A stretch of 64,000 bases of DNA from an uncultured Christensenella sp. Lineage in GTDB: Bacteria > Bacillota > Clostridia > Christensenellales > Borkfalkiaceae. Within the stretch, counting starts at the first letter, position 1. Each line of letters starts with the position of its first letter. A model generated the notes under the pieces. That model ran no database searches. It worked only from the letters and a program-made list of their open reading frames with translations, and was not told where the DNA came from. Location of the stretch: positions 1 through 64,000 of the forward strand of contig CAJTLT010000003.1 of the NCBI GenBank assembly GCA_910577375.1, written 5' to 3'. Both the position numbers and the translations under genes were made by a program. Shown piece after piece: positions 33,496-42,059 of the stretch.

Positions 33496-34616
33496 GAGCC
33501 GTTATTTACGCAAGATATTCAAGCGATAACCAAACGGAAGCGAGTATCGAAGGACAACTCCGCGAATGTATGGAATACGCAACCTATAATGACATTCAAG
33601 TTATGGGCAATTACATAGACCGTGCGCTTTCCGCTAAATCGGATAATCGTCCCGAATTTCAACGTATGATTAAGGATAGCTATAAACACGCTTTCGACTG
33701 TATCATTGTTTGGAAGTTAGACCGCTTTTCCCGCAACCGTTACGACAGCGCACACTACAAAGCACTACTCCGCAAAAACGGTGTAAAAGTCGTGTCCGCA
33801 AAAGAAACGATTGCCGAAGGCTCGGAAGGCATACTCCTTGAATCGGTTTTGGAAGGAATGGCGGAATTCTATTCAGCCGAGCTTGCCGAAAAAGTAACTC
33901 GCGGTATGAAAGAAAACGCATTAAAGGGTTTATGGAACGGCGGCAATACTCCGTTCGGTTATATAATCAATGCGGCAAGAAAATTAGATATAGACCCGCA
34001 AGCCGCGCCTATCGTTGCCGAGATATTCAAGATGAGCAACGACGGAAAGACGGTCAAAGAGATATACAATATATTGTCCGAGCGTAAAGTCACCCGCTCT
34101 AACGGAAAGGAATTAAGATATAACGCTATTCGGTATATGCTCTCAAACAGGGTTTACATAGGCGAGTATTCCCATATGGGTGTGGTAATCAAAGACAGCG
34201 TACCGCCTATTGTGAGCGAAGAACTTTTCAATTCCGTACAGTTGGAACTTGCCAAGAACTCAAAAGCCCCCGCAAGGCACACGGCAGACGACGATTATTT
34301 GTTGACGACAAAACTTTTTTGTGGGCGTTGCGGTGCTATGATGGTAGCGCAAGCGGGAACGAGCGGAACGAAAGGCGTTGTCTATCGTTACTATGCTTGT
34401 GTTAGGCAGAAAAAGCACAAATGCGAAAAGAAACCTATTAGCAAGACCAAGTTAGAAGATTTTATCGTTTATAAGACAATGGAATTTTTGAAAGATGACG
34501 GCGTGATTGAAAGACTGTCCGAAAAGCTGTTTGAACTGCAATTGAACACTCTATTAAGTTTTGAACCGTATGAGTCCAAAATCAATAGAGTGTTCTTTCA
34601 TTTTTGTCAGTTTTAG
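33492..34616 (+). CDS. large serine recombinase, shortened at the C terminus
   Basis: A 374-aa site-specific recombinase. The catalytic serine is in YARYSSDNQ (Ser10) of the resolvase domain, with DRFSRNR and a long EFYSAELAEKVTRGMKENA helix. A recombinase domain follows, then the zinc-ribbon half with CGRCGAMM and a second CxxxxxKHxCEKKP pair. Large serine recombinases of this type (Tn4451 TnpX, integrases) usually exceed 500 residues, with a leucine-rich coiled coil and C-terminal tail. Here, after VIERLSEKLFELQ, the sequence changes to a tail ending in HFCQF. The tail starts inside a 12-bp inverted repeat. The gene was probably cut by an insertion or rearrangement at about 34540. Confidence 0.8.
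   Translation: MRAVIYARYSSDNQTEASIEGQLRECMEYATYNDIQVMGNYIDRALSAKSDNRPEFQRMIKDSYKHAFDCIIVWKLDRFSRNRYDSAHYKALLRKNGVKVVSAKETIAEGSEGILLESVLEGMAEFYSAELAEKVTRGMKENALKGLWNGGNTPFGYIINAARKLDIDPQAAPIVAEIFKMSNDGKTVKEIYNILSERKVTRSNGKELRYNAIRYMLSNRVYIGEYSHMGVVIKDSVPPIVSEELFNSVQLELAKNSKAPARHTADDDYLLTTKLFCGRCGAMMVAQAGTSGTKGVVYRYYACVRQKKHKCEKKPISKTKLEDFIVYKTMEFLKDDGVIERLSEKLFELQLNTLLSFEPYESKINRVFFHFCQF
34544..34595. repeat. 12-bp inverted repeat at the recombinase junction
   Basis: GAACACTCTATT (34544-34555) and AATAGAGTGTTC (34584-34595). The repeat begins where the recombinase reading frame loses family similarity. Confidence 0.6.
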
Positions 34617-34637
34617 CCCTATTATAGGGCTTTTTTT
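34615..34637 (+). terminator. terminator after the recombinase
   Basis: AGCCCTA/TAGGGCT stem with a three-base loop and seven T, just after the TAG codon. Confidence 0.75.
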
Positions 34638-34734
34638 GTTGATTTATAAAAAATTTAAATTGGACAACTTTTATAAAAAACTTTCAATCTGCAATGTAAA
34701 CCGCTGAAAATTTTATATTTGAACCCCTGCTGTC

Positions 34735-35868
34735 CTATTTTTGTTCTACTGAATTGTAATAGTCTTTCTCTTTCTTTAACGGCGTTCTATAACTGTTTTG
34801 GTAATGCGGACGCTTTTCATTATAGAAAATTACATAATCCGCAACGGCTTTATAGAATTCATTTTCCGACTTAAATTTCCGCCTATACAACTCTTCTCTT
34901 TTCATAGACGCAAAAAAACTTTCCATAACAGAATTATCGTACGGAACATAAGGCCTTGAAAAGGATTGTCCTACGTTCAGCTTTATTAAATACGATTGGA
35001 AAGTTTTACAGCAATAGTTTCCGCCATTATCTGAGTGGAACATCAAACCGTTTTGCGGACGCCTATTTATGTATGCCAATTTGAAAGTGCTTTTTGTTAA
35101 TTGAGTGCTGTTCTTTATTCCGATTTTGTAACCTACTACCGCTCTGGAAAACAAATCTAAAATCACGCAGATATAAAAATTCTTTTCTTTTAACCTAAAC
35201 ATTGTAATATCGCTTACCCATACTTGATTAGGCTTTAAAGGATTAAACTGTTGTTGTAACAAATTGCGATTTCTTTTCTTCTCTTTATCATAAAGATTCT
35301 TCGCTTCCTGCCGAATACTTTTAATGCCCATATCGCGCATCAAGAGTCTTACCGTTTTTTCTCCTGCTTTTATCCCTTGCTCTTTTAATACCGCCATTAT
35401 TTTACCTGCGCCAAAAATCTGGTTGCTATCATCGTAAATTCTTTGTATAATCTCTCTCAATTCTTCTTTCCGCTGAACATAAACCGTGTTTTGCTTTTTG
35501 TTCCTTAAAATGTGATTGTAGAAAGTCCCCCTTGACACGTCCAATGCTTCGCATAAAATATGAACACTATGCTGTCCGTACAATTCCTCTAATTCGTACA
35601 ATTTGTCTTTCAACGGCGAATTGTAATTACAGTTTATTGTTTTATAGATTTGAATAATTTCTTCCAAACGCTTAACTTTTCCTTGTAACCGTTTATAACT
35701 TACTACGCTTATAATGTTTCCATTATCCTTTTTGGCTACACGAAACTGCTTAACCCATAAATATAGCGTGCTACGCGAAATGCCTATTTCGTTAATTATT
35801 GCCGTTGCACTTTCACCACACAAATACCGCTTTACCGCAATCTCTTTTTGTTCTTTTGTCGTTCTCAT
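34735..35868 (-). CDS. IS3-family transposase (single open frame)
   Basis: A 377-aa transposase. An N-terminal helix-turn-helix (residues about 5-45: IAVKRYLCGESATAIINEIGISRSTLYLWVK), a leucine-rich coiled region and the IS3-type HTH_21 segment (VHILCEALDVSRGTFYNHI) precede the rve catalytic domain. The DDE triad is visible: Asp in WVSDITMF, Asp in FHSDNGGNY and Glu in NSVMESFFASMKREELY. The YNEKRPHYQNSYRTPL C terminus is typical. It is one continuous frame, unlike IS3 members with a programmed frameshift. GGAGG precedes ATG 35868. I could not define matching terminal inverted repeats, so the element's ends are not settled. Confidence 0.9.
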   Translation of the reverse strand: MRTTKEQKEIAVKRYLCGESATAIINEIGISRSTLYLWVKQFRVAKKDNGNIISVVSYKRLQGKVKRLEEIIQIYKTINCNYNSPLKDKLYELEELYGQHSVHILCEALDVSRGTFYNHILRNKKQNTVYVQRKEELREIIQRIYDDSNQIFGAGKIMAVLKEQGIKAGEKTVRLLMRDMGIKSIRQEAKNLYDKEKKRNRNLLQQQFNPLKPNQVWVSDITMFRLKEKNFYICVILDLFSRAVVGYKIGIKNSTQLTKSTFKLAYINRRPQNGLMFHSDNGGNYCCKTFQSYLIKLNVGQSFSRPYVPYDNSVMESFFASMKREELYRRKFKSENEFYKAVADYVIFYNEKRPHYQNSYRTPLKKEKDYYNSVEQK

Positions 35869-35887
35869 TTTGAACCTCCATAAAATA

Positions 35888-35930
35888 AAAATATAACCGA
35901 GCAACGATTTCCGTTGCTCGGTTATATTTT
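35888..35930. terminator. 19-bp perfect hairpin upstream of the transposase
   Basis: AAAATATAACCGAGCAACG (35888-35906) and its exact inverted copy (35912-35930) around ATTTC. It lies 20 bases upstream of the transposase ATG, in its leader, where it may block read-through transcription from outside, a known IS safeguard. Confidence 0.75.
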
Positions 35931-36016
35931 AACTTAATAGTAATCTTTTGAATAATCAAACTTGCCTTTGACTAGTGATTCCTTATGTATTCTCGACATT
36001 TTATGTTGGTAAAATA

Positions 36017-37081
36017 TTAATTAAATGGGACCTTAATTATAAATTTGTTTAAGTATTCACCTAATTTCAACAACTGATTACTTAAATCCTCGCTAATTTC
36101 CTCAATGGGCTTATTAAGGAGCTTCTCAAAGACCTCGACAACAGGATCACTTTTCCAATCGGTTTCTAAATACCCATAGTGCGCGCAATATCGACGCAAT
36201 GGGTTGCGACAATAAATTTTATCAATACGGTATACAAACCTTTTAAACTCATCATCCATATTGATATTTATTATTGATGAATCACAAAACTCAATTAACT
36301 TTTTAATACCAACTATACTTTCAAAAAAGACTAAAAATTTCACTTTCAAATCTAACCTTTCATCTATATTCACTTTGGTAAATACCTCATTGTACGAATT
36401 AACAATACAAAGAATATCCATAAAAGCCATTAGAACGGGTGGATTGTCTTGTATACCGAAATTTTTGTAATTATAAGCCATATTAATATCAACATAACTA
36501 ACTTTATCAAATGAGATTCTTTCTGTTCTTTCTTCGTATTCTATGTGCGCATCTAAAAGTACTTGTACAATAAGTTTTGTCATTTTGGAAATAAACGACT
36601 GAATTCGAGGAGTAATATCGTCGATATATGAACCAATTTCACAATCATATATGCCGCTACTTAAATGGTAATTATCGATAGGCTTGTTATTGATGCTTGC
36701 AATATAATAATTTTTGACATCTTGAGTTAGTAAGTGGTTTGATTTCGGGTATACCTTATCAAAAAATTTTAAATATTCCACTCTATTGAAATCATTTAGA
36801 CTTTTATAAGTTTTCGGTTTTAAGTCCGCGTATTGTTTAAGAAATTTTGACCTTATTTTTTCAACTTTGTCTTTAAACTCTTTATCATCTATGTTTAATA
36901 TATTATGATTCTCCAAGTATTCAATTCCAGAATAAACAAAAACACATAAATATGGATTAAATACTTGAAAGATAGCTGATTCAACATTATTATGTATACA
37001 AATCTGAAAGCAATTCATAATTGCCTTAAAATCATAGACTATTTCGGCTATTGAAAACTCGTGCAACTGTTTTTCTGTCAT
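36017..37081 (-). CDS. 354-aa protein of unknown function, HEPN-like motif near C terminus
   Basis: I do not recognise a family. The protein is soluble, helix-rich and low in Gly and Ala, coded by AT-rich sequence unlike the core genes. The only motif I see is RNPLRRYCAHYGYL near residue 300, resembling the R-x4-H active site of HEPN-domain RNases (Abi and ApeA-like proteins read RN-x-C/A-AH). This is a weak similarity. TAGGAG precedes the ATG. A smaller gene at 37103-37480 lies just upstream, reading the same way, so the two form an operon. The pair sits between an IS3 transposase and an ABC exporter, as defence genes often do. Confidence 0.6.
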   Translation of the reverse strand: MTEKQLHEFSIAEIVYDFKAIMNCFQICIHNNVESAIFQVFNPYLCVFVYSGIEYLENHNILNIDDKEFKDKVEKIRSKFLKQYADLKPKTYKSLNDFNRVEYLKFFDKVYPKSNHLLTQDVKNYYIASINNKPIDNYHLSSGIYDCEIGSYIDDITPRIQSFISKMTKLIVQVLLDAHIEYEERTERISFDKVSYVDINMAYNYKNFGIQDNPPVLMAFMDILCIVNSYNEVFTKVNIDERLDLKVKFLVFFESIVGIKKLIEFCDSSIININMDDEFKRFVYRIDKIYCRNPLRRYCAHYGYLETDWKSDPVVEVFEKLLNKPIEEISEDLSNQLLKLGEYLNKFIIKVPFN

Positions 37082-37102
37082 ATATAATGTTTTTCTCCTA
37101 TT

Positions 37103-37480
37103 TTAAGTATTAGAAATATATGTTTTATCAAAAAAGTCAGATAGTTCAACGATTTTACCTGAGCGCTCCAGCGCGAGGGCAAGCAAATAATAACAATCAA
37201 ACTTTAATTTTTCTATCTCAAGCGAAGTATTTTGCGTAGATGTTGAGTTTATAGGTTCTTTCCATTTTACTGAATCTGCTAATTTTTGAAAAATGTAGAT
37301 TTTGGGATATTTGTCTTTGATATATTTATCAAACTCTATCATTTGCGAAGATGTAAAAAATGACGAATAATCCAGTATGTTTTTAATTTGTTGCACATCA
37401 TTCGTAATATCCGCCAATTCATTAGTTGTTTTCAATAGTTCGAATGCTTTTCTACAAAGCGTTTTATCAAAGTAATACAT
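37103..37480 (-). CDS. 125-aa protein of unknown function, partner of the 354-aa protein
   Basis: A 125-aa helical, acidic protein with a Ser/Thr-rich loop (NSTSTQNTS) near residue 80 and paired helices (LKFDCYYLLALALERSGKIVELSDFFDKTY) that recall a single TPR-like hairpin. GGGAGT precedes its ATG. It is the first gene of the two-gene operon. No family recognised. It could be the antitoxin, partner or sensor of the larger protein (inference only). Confidence 0.6.
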   Translation of the reverse strand: MYYFDKTLCRKAFELLKTTNELADITNDVQQIKNILDYSSFFTSSQMIEFDKYIKDKYPKIYIFQKLADSVKWKEPINSTSTQNTSLEIEKLKFDCYYLLALALERSGKIVELSDFFDKTYISNT

Positions 37481-37726
37481 TATTTAATACTAACTCCCTT
37501 TAATTTTAAAAACAGCGCATAGCTGGTACGCTATGCGCTAAATGCTTTATCCACTTTGTGGAGCTATTCCGTTGTTTATGATGATGGTATCATTTTTAAT
37601 ATTTTATGTCAAGCGATTTTGTCGGAGTTTATACAAAAATAAACTTATTTAGGGTTCAACCCCTGCTACTACCCGCTACCCTTTTCGGCGGTTTACTACG
37701 CTACTTTTCATTCATCATTGACAAAC

Positions 37727-37775
37727 GACACACGCAAAAAGAACAAACTTTGGCTCTGTTGCGTGTGTCTTTTTC
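37727..37775 (+). terminator. terminator-like hairpin
   Basis: GACACACGCAA and TTGCGTGTGTC around a long loop, followed by TTTTT. No plus-strand gene precedes it, so it may mark the end of a lost element. Confidence 0.65.
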
Positions 37776-37949
37776 TGTATGAAGATGCTTTTAAAAAAAC
37801 GTTTTTCGGTCGGTTATCCTTCTATGCGTATAAGGACAGTGAATGATGAAACTTGAATTTACATTTACTTGTTTTTCTCTAACTTTATTCGCTAAACACA
37901 ACAAAATAATTTTGCCACTTATTGAACAAAAAAAGCATACTTGTAATAT

Positions 37950-37987
37950 AAAAAACCGACGGCGGATTTTGCAACGCTGTCGGTTTT
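37950..37987. terminator. terminator of the ABC-2 operon
   Basis: AAAAACCGACGGCG pairs with CGCTGTCGGTTTTT around a ten-base loop; bidirectional. The ABC-2 genes run towards it on the minus strand. Confidence 0.75.
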
Positions 37988-38048
37988 TATGTTTTAAATT
38001 TCTTTTAATTTTGTCTTAATAATATTGTTTGTATTATAACATTTTCGG

Positions 38049-38795
38049 TTAATTCTCTTGTCTCCTATTTATTAAATAACCTGCGACGACAAATATTGCC
38101 GTATATATAAGCGACAGAACGATACAAGCCGCCAGTCTTGCAGTATCGGTTGAAAGCGAAGTTAAATCACCGATAAAACCGCCTAACCAATACGAACCGA
38201 TTTTGAAATTTTCTATTTTTAAAACAGCGTCTGCAAGATTGATTACCGTACCTATAAGCGACGGACCCAATATCGCAAGCGCAATAGAGATTCCTACTTT
38301 CTTGACAACCAGACTTAAGGCAAACACAAACGCAGAATAAGCAATGCAGTATAAAATTTGACCCGAAATAAGCCCGACATAATTACCCGTTTCTGCCGTT
38401 CCGACGAACATTACCGCCCCCGCAACATAAGTAAACAAAAAAGTTACGGCAAGCATACTTACTGTAGCGATAACGCTTGCGATATATTTAGCAAAGTATA
38501 CGCTGCTTCTTGAAAATCCGCGCGAATAGATGTTTTTAATTGTCTGCTGGTCGTAATCCGCACATACGAACAAAACAACGAATATGCCGCAAATCATTGT
38601 AAAGTTAGAAGAACTTATTGCAAAAATCAACGCCGATTTTGCCGTAGGCATTGCCGTGTTAAAGTCGGTATTTTCGGCAAATATTTTGTTTAAAAGCAAC
38701 CCCACAAAAGATAATGCGAGCATAACGGCAGTACAGATATAGAAACTTTTTTGCCTGAAAAGTTTACGAAACTCGAATTTCAATAAATTGTTCAT
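38049..38795 (-). CDS. ABC-2-type transporter permease
   Basis: A 248-aa permease with six hydrophobic spans (first at about 15-35, last at about 220-242). The N terminus (LLKFEFRKLFRQKSFYI) and a central KNIYSRGFSRSSVYFAKY loop are typical of BcrB/NatB-like ABC-2 permeases. Its start overlaps the ATPase stop by four bases. Such pairs export peptides, antibiotics or sodium. Substrate not known. Confidence 0.88.
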   Translation of the reverse strand: MNNLLKFEFRKLFRQKSFYICTAVMLALSFVGLLLNKIFAENTDFNTAMPTAKSALIFAISSSNFTMICGIFVVLFVCADYDQQTIKNIYSRGFSRSSVYFAKYIASVIATVSMLAVTFLFTYVAGAVMFVGTAETGNYVGLISGQILYCIAYSAFVFALSLVVKKVGISIALAILGPSLIGTVINLADAVLKIENFKIGSYWLGGFIGDLTSLSTDTARLAACIVLSLIYTAIFVVAGYLINRRQEN

Positions 38796-39682
38796 CTTCC
38801 CAACCTCTCTATAAAGTATTCTTCAAACCCGCTTTCGGAAAGAGCAATTTCCGAAACCTCAACGCCCTTGCCGATAAGGTATTTATTCATATCAGCCGAT
38901 TGGTCAAGATAGTTTGAAAGGAATAAACCTCCGCTCCTTATTTCCGCAGAGATATCGGGTAATCTTTCTCTTAGCAGCGCCAGCGCCAAATTATTATCGT
39001 TTGTCGCAATTTTAACGTATTTACGGCAGCGGTCGTTCAGTTCCTTTGCCGAAACTTCTTCGATTAAAGAACCGTCTGAAATTATACCGTAATTCGTAAC
39101 CACTTTTGCAAGCTCGTTCAAAAGGTGCGAAGATATGATAAACGTTACGCCCTCGTTATTCAAACCGATAATAATATCGCGTATTTCTTTAATTCCCGCG
39201 GGGTCGAGCCCATTGATAGATTCATCCAGAACAAGAATTTCCGGCTTGCCCAAAAGCGCAATGGCAATGCCCAACCGTTGGCGCATACCGAGCGAAAATT
39301 CGCCGGCCTTTTTTGCCCACGTATTTCCTAAACCTACGCGCTGTAAAATCGGCTTTATTTCTTTCGGGCTTGCGCCGTAAAGCGTGGCAAACCGCAGCAT
39401 ATTTTCGTTAGCCGTACAGTTTTTATAAAGCCCCGGCGCTTCGATAAGCGAGCCTGTTTTCTTTCTGCCCGCATTGAGTTTATCGCTGCCGAATAAAAAG
39501 ATTTTGCCTTGCGTGGGATTGGTCAAGCCCAGAATAAGCTTCATTAAACTTGTTTTGCCCGCGCCGTTTTTGCCGATAAGTCCGTATATATCCCCGCGTT
39601 TAACGTGGATTGACACGTCGTTTACGGCAAGCTTCGTTTTGAATTGCTTTACAAGATTTTGCGTTTCAATGACGTATTCCAT
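38792..39682 (-). CDS. ABC transporter ATP-binding protein (BcrA/NatA type)
   Basis: A 296-aa ATPase. Walker A GKNGAGKTSLMK (near residue 38), signature FSLGMRQRLGIA, Walker B EILVLDESINGLDP and a switch His (SSHLLNEL). The C terminus adds an ~80-residue domain seen in the BcrA/antibiotic ABC group. The usual DEP reads DES, a common variant. It is the first gene of the exporter operon, divergent from the TetR gene. Confidence 0.92.
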   Translation of the reverse strand: MEYVIETQNLVKQFKTKLAVNDVSIHVKRGDIYGLIGKNGAGKTSLMKLILGLTNPTQGKIFLFGSDKLNAGRKKTGSLIEAPGLYKNCTANENMLRFATLYGASPKEIKPILQRVGLGNTWAKKAGEFSLGMRQRLGIAIALLGKPEILVLDESINGLDPAGIKEIRDIIIGLNNEGVTFIISSHLLNELAKVVTNYGIISDGSLIEEVSAKELNDRCRKYVKIATNDNNLALALLRERLPDISAEIRSGGLFLSNYLDQSADMNKYLIGKGVEVSEIALSESGFEEYFIERLGR

Positions 39683-39735
39683 AAACTTTCCTTTATTTTT
39701 TATTACTTGACTTTTTATGACAGAAATGCTAATAT

Positions 39736-39756
39736 AACCGTCAAGTGATACACTTG
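39736..39756. promoter_or_regulatory. operator candidate between exporter and TetR genes
   Basis: CAAGTG-ATA-CACTTG at 39742-39756, a perfect dyad. It overlaps TTGACG on the minus strand, a likely -35 of the exporter operon. TetR-type binding would repress the exporter. Confidence 0.55.
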
Positions 39757-39837
39757 TAGCACTTGAACAGTCTTTCGGTCAATCGTTCAAACGGCTGAAA
39801 ACGGCAAGTGAAACAAACGAGGATAATTTGTTACAGT

Positions 39838-40362
39838 ATGGCAAAACGGGTTAATTCGGCTAATTTAATCGTTCGGGAAAGTATAGAAACGGCTTTAATT
39901 CAATTAATGGGGAGAAAGCCTTTCGGAGAAATAACGGTAAGCGAAATCGTAGAAAAAGCGGGAGTAAGCCGCGTGAGTTACTACCGCAATTATTACTATA
40001 AAGAAGACGTTTTGTTTGCCAAAATGGATAAGATAGCCGCCGAGTGGAAATCACAAACCGAAAGCAACGGAAAAGAATTAGGCGAACAGGTTATAGACCT
40101 TTTTGAAATGGAACGCCCCATACTCGGCGTTATTTATAAAAACGGACTCGAACACTTAATGTATAAGCTGATAAGAAAATATTGCGGGCTGGAAGAAAAG
40201 ATTGACAATAACGTAGGCGCATATTTTTTATCTATGTTTGCGGGAGCATTTTTCGGTTGGTGCGACGAATGGGTAAAACGCGGCATGCAGGAAACACCCG
40301 AACAGATAAAAGAACTACTCAAACAGTGGGAAGAACAACAAAAACTCAAAACAAACGGGTGA
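39838..40362 (+). CDS. TetR-family transcriptional regulator
   Basis: A 174-aa regulator with a TetR_N-type HTH (VRESIETALIQLMGRKPFGEITVSEIVEKAGVSRVSYYRNYYYKEDVL) and a short ligand domain of the TetR_C_7-like type ending in LLKQWEEQQ. Start ATG 39838 is used; a GTG at 39808 has no ribosome site, and GAGG stands a little far from either. It is divergent from the ABC-2 exporter and probably senses its substrate. Confidence 0.85.
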   Translation: MAKRVNSANLIVRESIETALIQLMGRKPFGEITVSEIVEKAGVSRVSYYRNYYYKEDVLFAKMDKIAAEWKSQTESNGKELGEQVIDLFEMERPILGVIYKNGLEHLMYKLIRKYCGLEEKIDNNVGAYFLSMFAGAFFGWCDEWVKRGMQETPEQIKELLKQWEEQQKLKTNG

Positions 40363-40560
40363 TTTTGCGCTCAACCACCGTATCTGTCTGCCCCCTTTTC
40401 TGCGATTTATACCTTATTGACAACAAGCAAGGTCGGAATTTGTCGGAATATGAAATACGGTATTTTATATTATTTATTCCGCCGAATGTAAACATTATAT
40501 AAAAAATTTCATATCATAAATCAGATACAATTTAATATTTCATAAACATATAAAGCTTTT
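40363..40560. other. AT-rich spacer
   Basis: No gene. GATACAATT near 40525 could be a -10 element for the DUF11 genes, of the type used by sporulation sigma factors rather than sigma-A, but this is uncertain. Confidence 0.3.
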
Positions 40561-40610
40561 AAACACTACATATCCGACTCCCTCACGGGGGTCCGTATGT
40601 AGTGTTTTTA
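40561..40610 (+). promoter_or_regulatory. long leader hairpin just before the DUF11 gene
   Basis: AAACACTACATA pairs with TATGTAGTGTTT; inside, CCGACTCCC pairs with GGGGGTCCG. TTTTT follows. The ribosome site CAGGAG begins three bases later, so no promoter fits downstream: this is either an attenuator in the DUF11 leader or a terminator of other transcripts. Confidence 0.6.
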
Positions 40611-40626
40611 TTCAGGAGCATACATT

Positions 40627-41400
40627 ATGAAAATACAAAATCAATCAAACGTTATTTACAACGCTGTAATTCCAAACCAACCCGAAACCCCCGGCAGCCT
40701 TACAAGCAACACCGTAAGTACGGAGGTATTATCCTACTCTGTATCCAAGGTAATCCGCTGCGACAAAACTTTGGCAAAAGAAGGGGAAACCGTTCACATT
40801 ACGGTAACCGTAACAAACAATTCCGAAACAAAGCTGACGCACAATTTCATTGGCAACCCCACTCCGAAAGGCGCTACCTATGTTGCGGGCAGCGTTAAGC
40901 TCAACGGTGCCGAGCTGCCGTCCAAAGATATGACGTCGGGCTTCTTTCTTCCCGACTTAAATCCCGGCGAATCTCTCACAGTCGAATACGATATGCAAAT
41001 AAACAACCCCATGACGGTGACGCCAGTAACCGACGTTTCCCAATTCCAGTACGTTGTTACAGAGCCGCAAAAAGGTGAAGTGCGCTACAAAGAATATACC
41101 GACCCTGTTTCAATAAACGTTGTTTCCGCTAAACTCAGCGTAGTAAAAAGCGTAGACAAAGCGTTTGCAATCAAAGGCGAAACGTTAACCTATACCGTAA
41201 CAATGACAAACGAAGGCAATATCGATATAAACGATATTTACTTTACCGACAATATTCCCCAAGGCACAACTTTTGTGGAACAATCCGTATTTATAAACGA
41301 CCAAAATATTCCCGCATATCGCCCCGACGCAGGCTACAGCGTAGCAAGCCTGCCCCCCAACAGCAGCGCGACAACGAGTTTTAAGGTAACGATAGATTAA
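40627..41400 (+). CDS. DUF11-repeat (B_ant_repeat-type) protein 1
   Basis: A 257-aa protein with two DUF11-type beta domains (about residues 33-150 and 152-255). Each begins with a strand and K-(x)-D-K, then T-V-T-V-T-N, and ends with (F)LPDLNPGES. No signal peptide or membrane segment is seen. It is followed 14 bases later by a paralogue. DUF11 repeats usually build extracellular fibres or S-layer-like coats; without a signal, export by lysis or during spore formation is possible (inference). CAGGAG precedes the ATG. Confidence 0.8.
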   Translation: MKIQNQSNVIYNAVIPNQPETPGSLTSNTVSTEVLSYSVSKVIRCDKTLAKEGETVHITVTVTNNSETKLTHNFIGNPTPKGATYVAGSVKLNGAELPSKDMTSGFFLPDLNPGESLTVEYDMQINNPMTVTPVTDVSQFQYVVTEPQKGEVRYKEYTDPVSINVVSAKLSVVKSVDKAFAIKGETLTYTVTMTNEGNIDINDIYFTDNIPQGTTFVEQSVFINDQNIPAYRPDAGYSVASLPPNSSATTSFKVTID

Positions 41401-41414
41401 TCAAGGGGTAAGTT

Positions 41415-42059
41415 ATGTTAATACCCAACAAACTGAATATAACTTACACAACCGTTATGCCCGACGGCAAAAGATTTTTAAAAAGTACCGAAAGCAACGC
41501 CGTAAGCACGGAAATTTTAACTTATTCCGTTTTAAAAGAAATCCGTTCCGACAAAACAACCGTTTTTGCAGGAGAAAACGTGCGCAACGCCGTGACCTTA
41601 ACCAACAAATCGGCGGCAAAACTATTTTTGAACTTTTTTAAAATATCGCAGCCCAACGGCGCAAATTACGTTGCGGGAAGCGTAAAAATAAACGGAACCG
41701 CTCAACCCGATTACAACCCTATAACGGGCTTTGCTCTTCCCGACATAAACCCCGACGAAACAGTTGTTATCGAATATGAAATAAAAGCGGAAAAACCGAC
41801 CAAAACGCCCGCAACGCACTTTGCAACGTTTGACTATACCGTAAACGACCCCGCAAGAGGCAATGTAAATTACTCCGAAAATACCGATATTCTTTCGCTG
41901 AAAGTTATTGATAACGCGGGTCAACCCATTATAAGGGATTACACAAAATCCTATTATGACGATATTTACGGTTACGCTTATGGTTACGGTTGCCGTAATT
42001 GTTGCAACTGTTGCAATTATTGTGACTGCCGTAACTTTTATAATGATTTTTACTGTTAA
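41415..42059 (+). CDS. DUF11-repeat protein 2 with Cys-rich C-terminal tail
   Basis: A 214-aa paralogue of the preceding protein (shared SNAVSTEILTYSV, YVAGSVKINGTA, LPDINPDET), with one DUF11 domain. The last 35 residues change to Tyr/Gly followed by a cluster of eight Cys (GCRNCCNCCNYCDCRN). Cys clusters of this kind bind metals or form cross-links, as in insoluble coat proteins. No signal peptide. AAGGGG stands before the ATG. It forms an operon with DUF11 protein 1. Confidence 0.8.
   Translation: MLIPNKLNITYTTVMPDGKRFLKSTESNAVSTEILTYSVLKEIRSDKTTVFAGENVRNAVTLTNKSAAKLFLNFFKISQPNGANYVAGSVKINGTAQPDYNPITGFALPDINPDETVVIEYEIKAEKPTKTPATHFATFDYTVNDPARGNVNYSENTDILSLKVIDNAGQPIIRDYTKSYYDDIYGYAYGYGCRNCCNCCNYCDCRNFYNDFYC

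Larger units (their letters stand above)
37481..38048. other. intergenic region with hairpins
   Basis: No gene. It contains an inverted repeat AGCGCATAGC/GCTATGCGCT at 37514-37539, the sequence AACCCCTGCT (37658-37667) that also occurs at 34722-34731, a terminator at 37727-37775 and one at 37950-37987. Confidence 0.6.
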
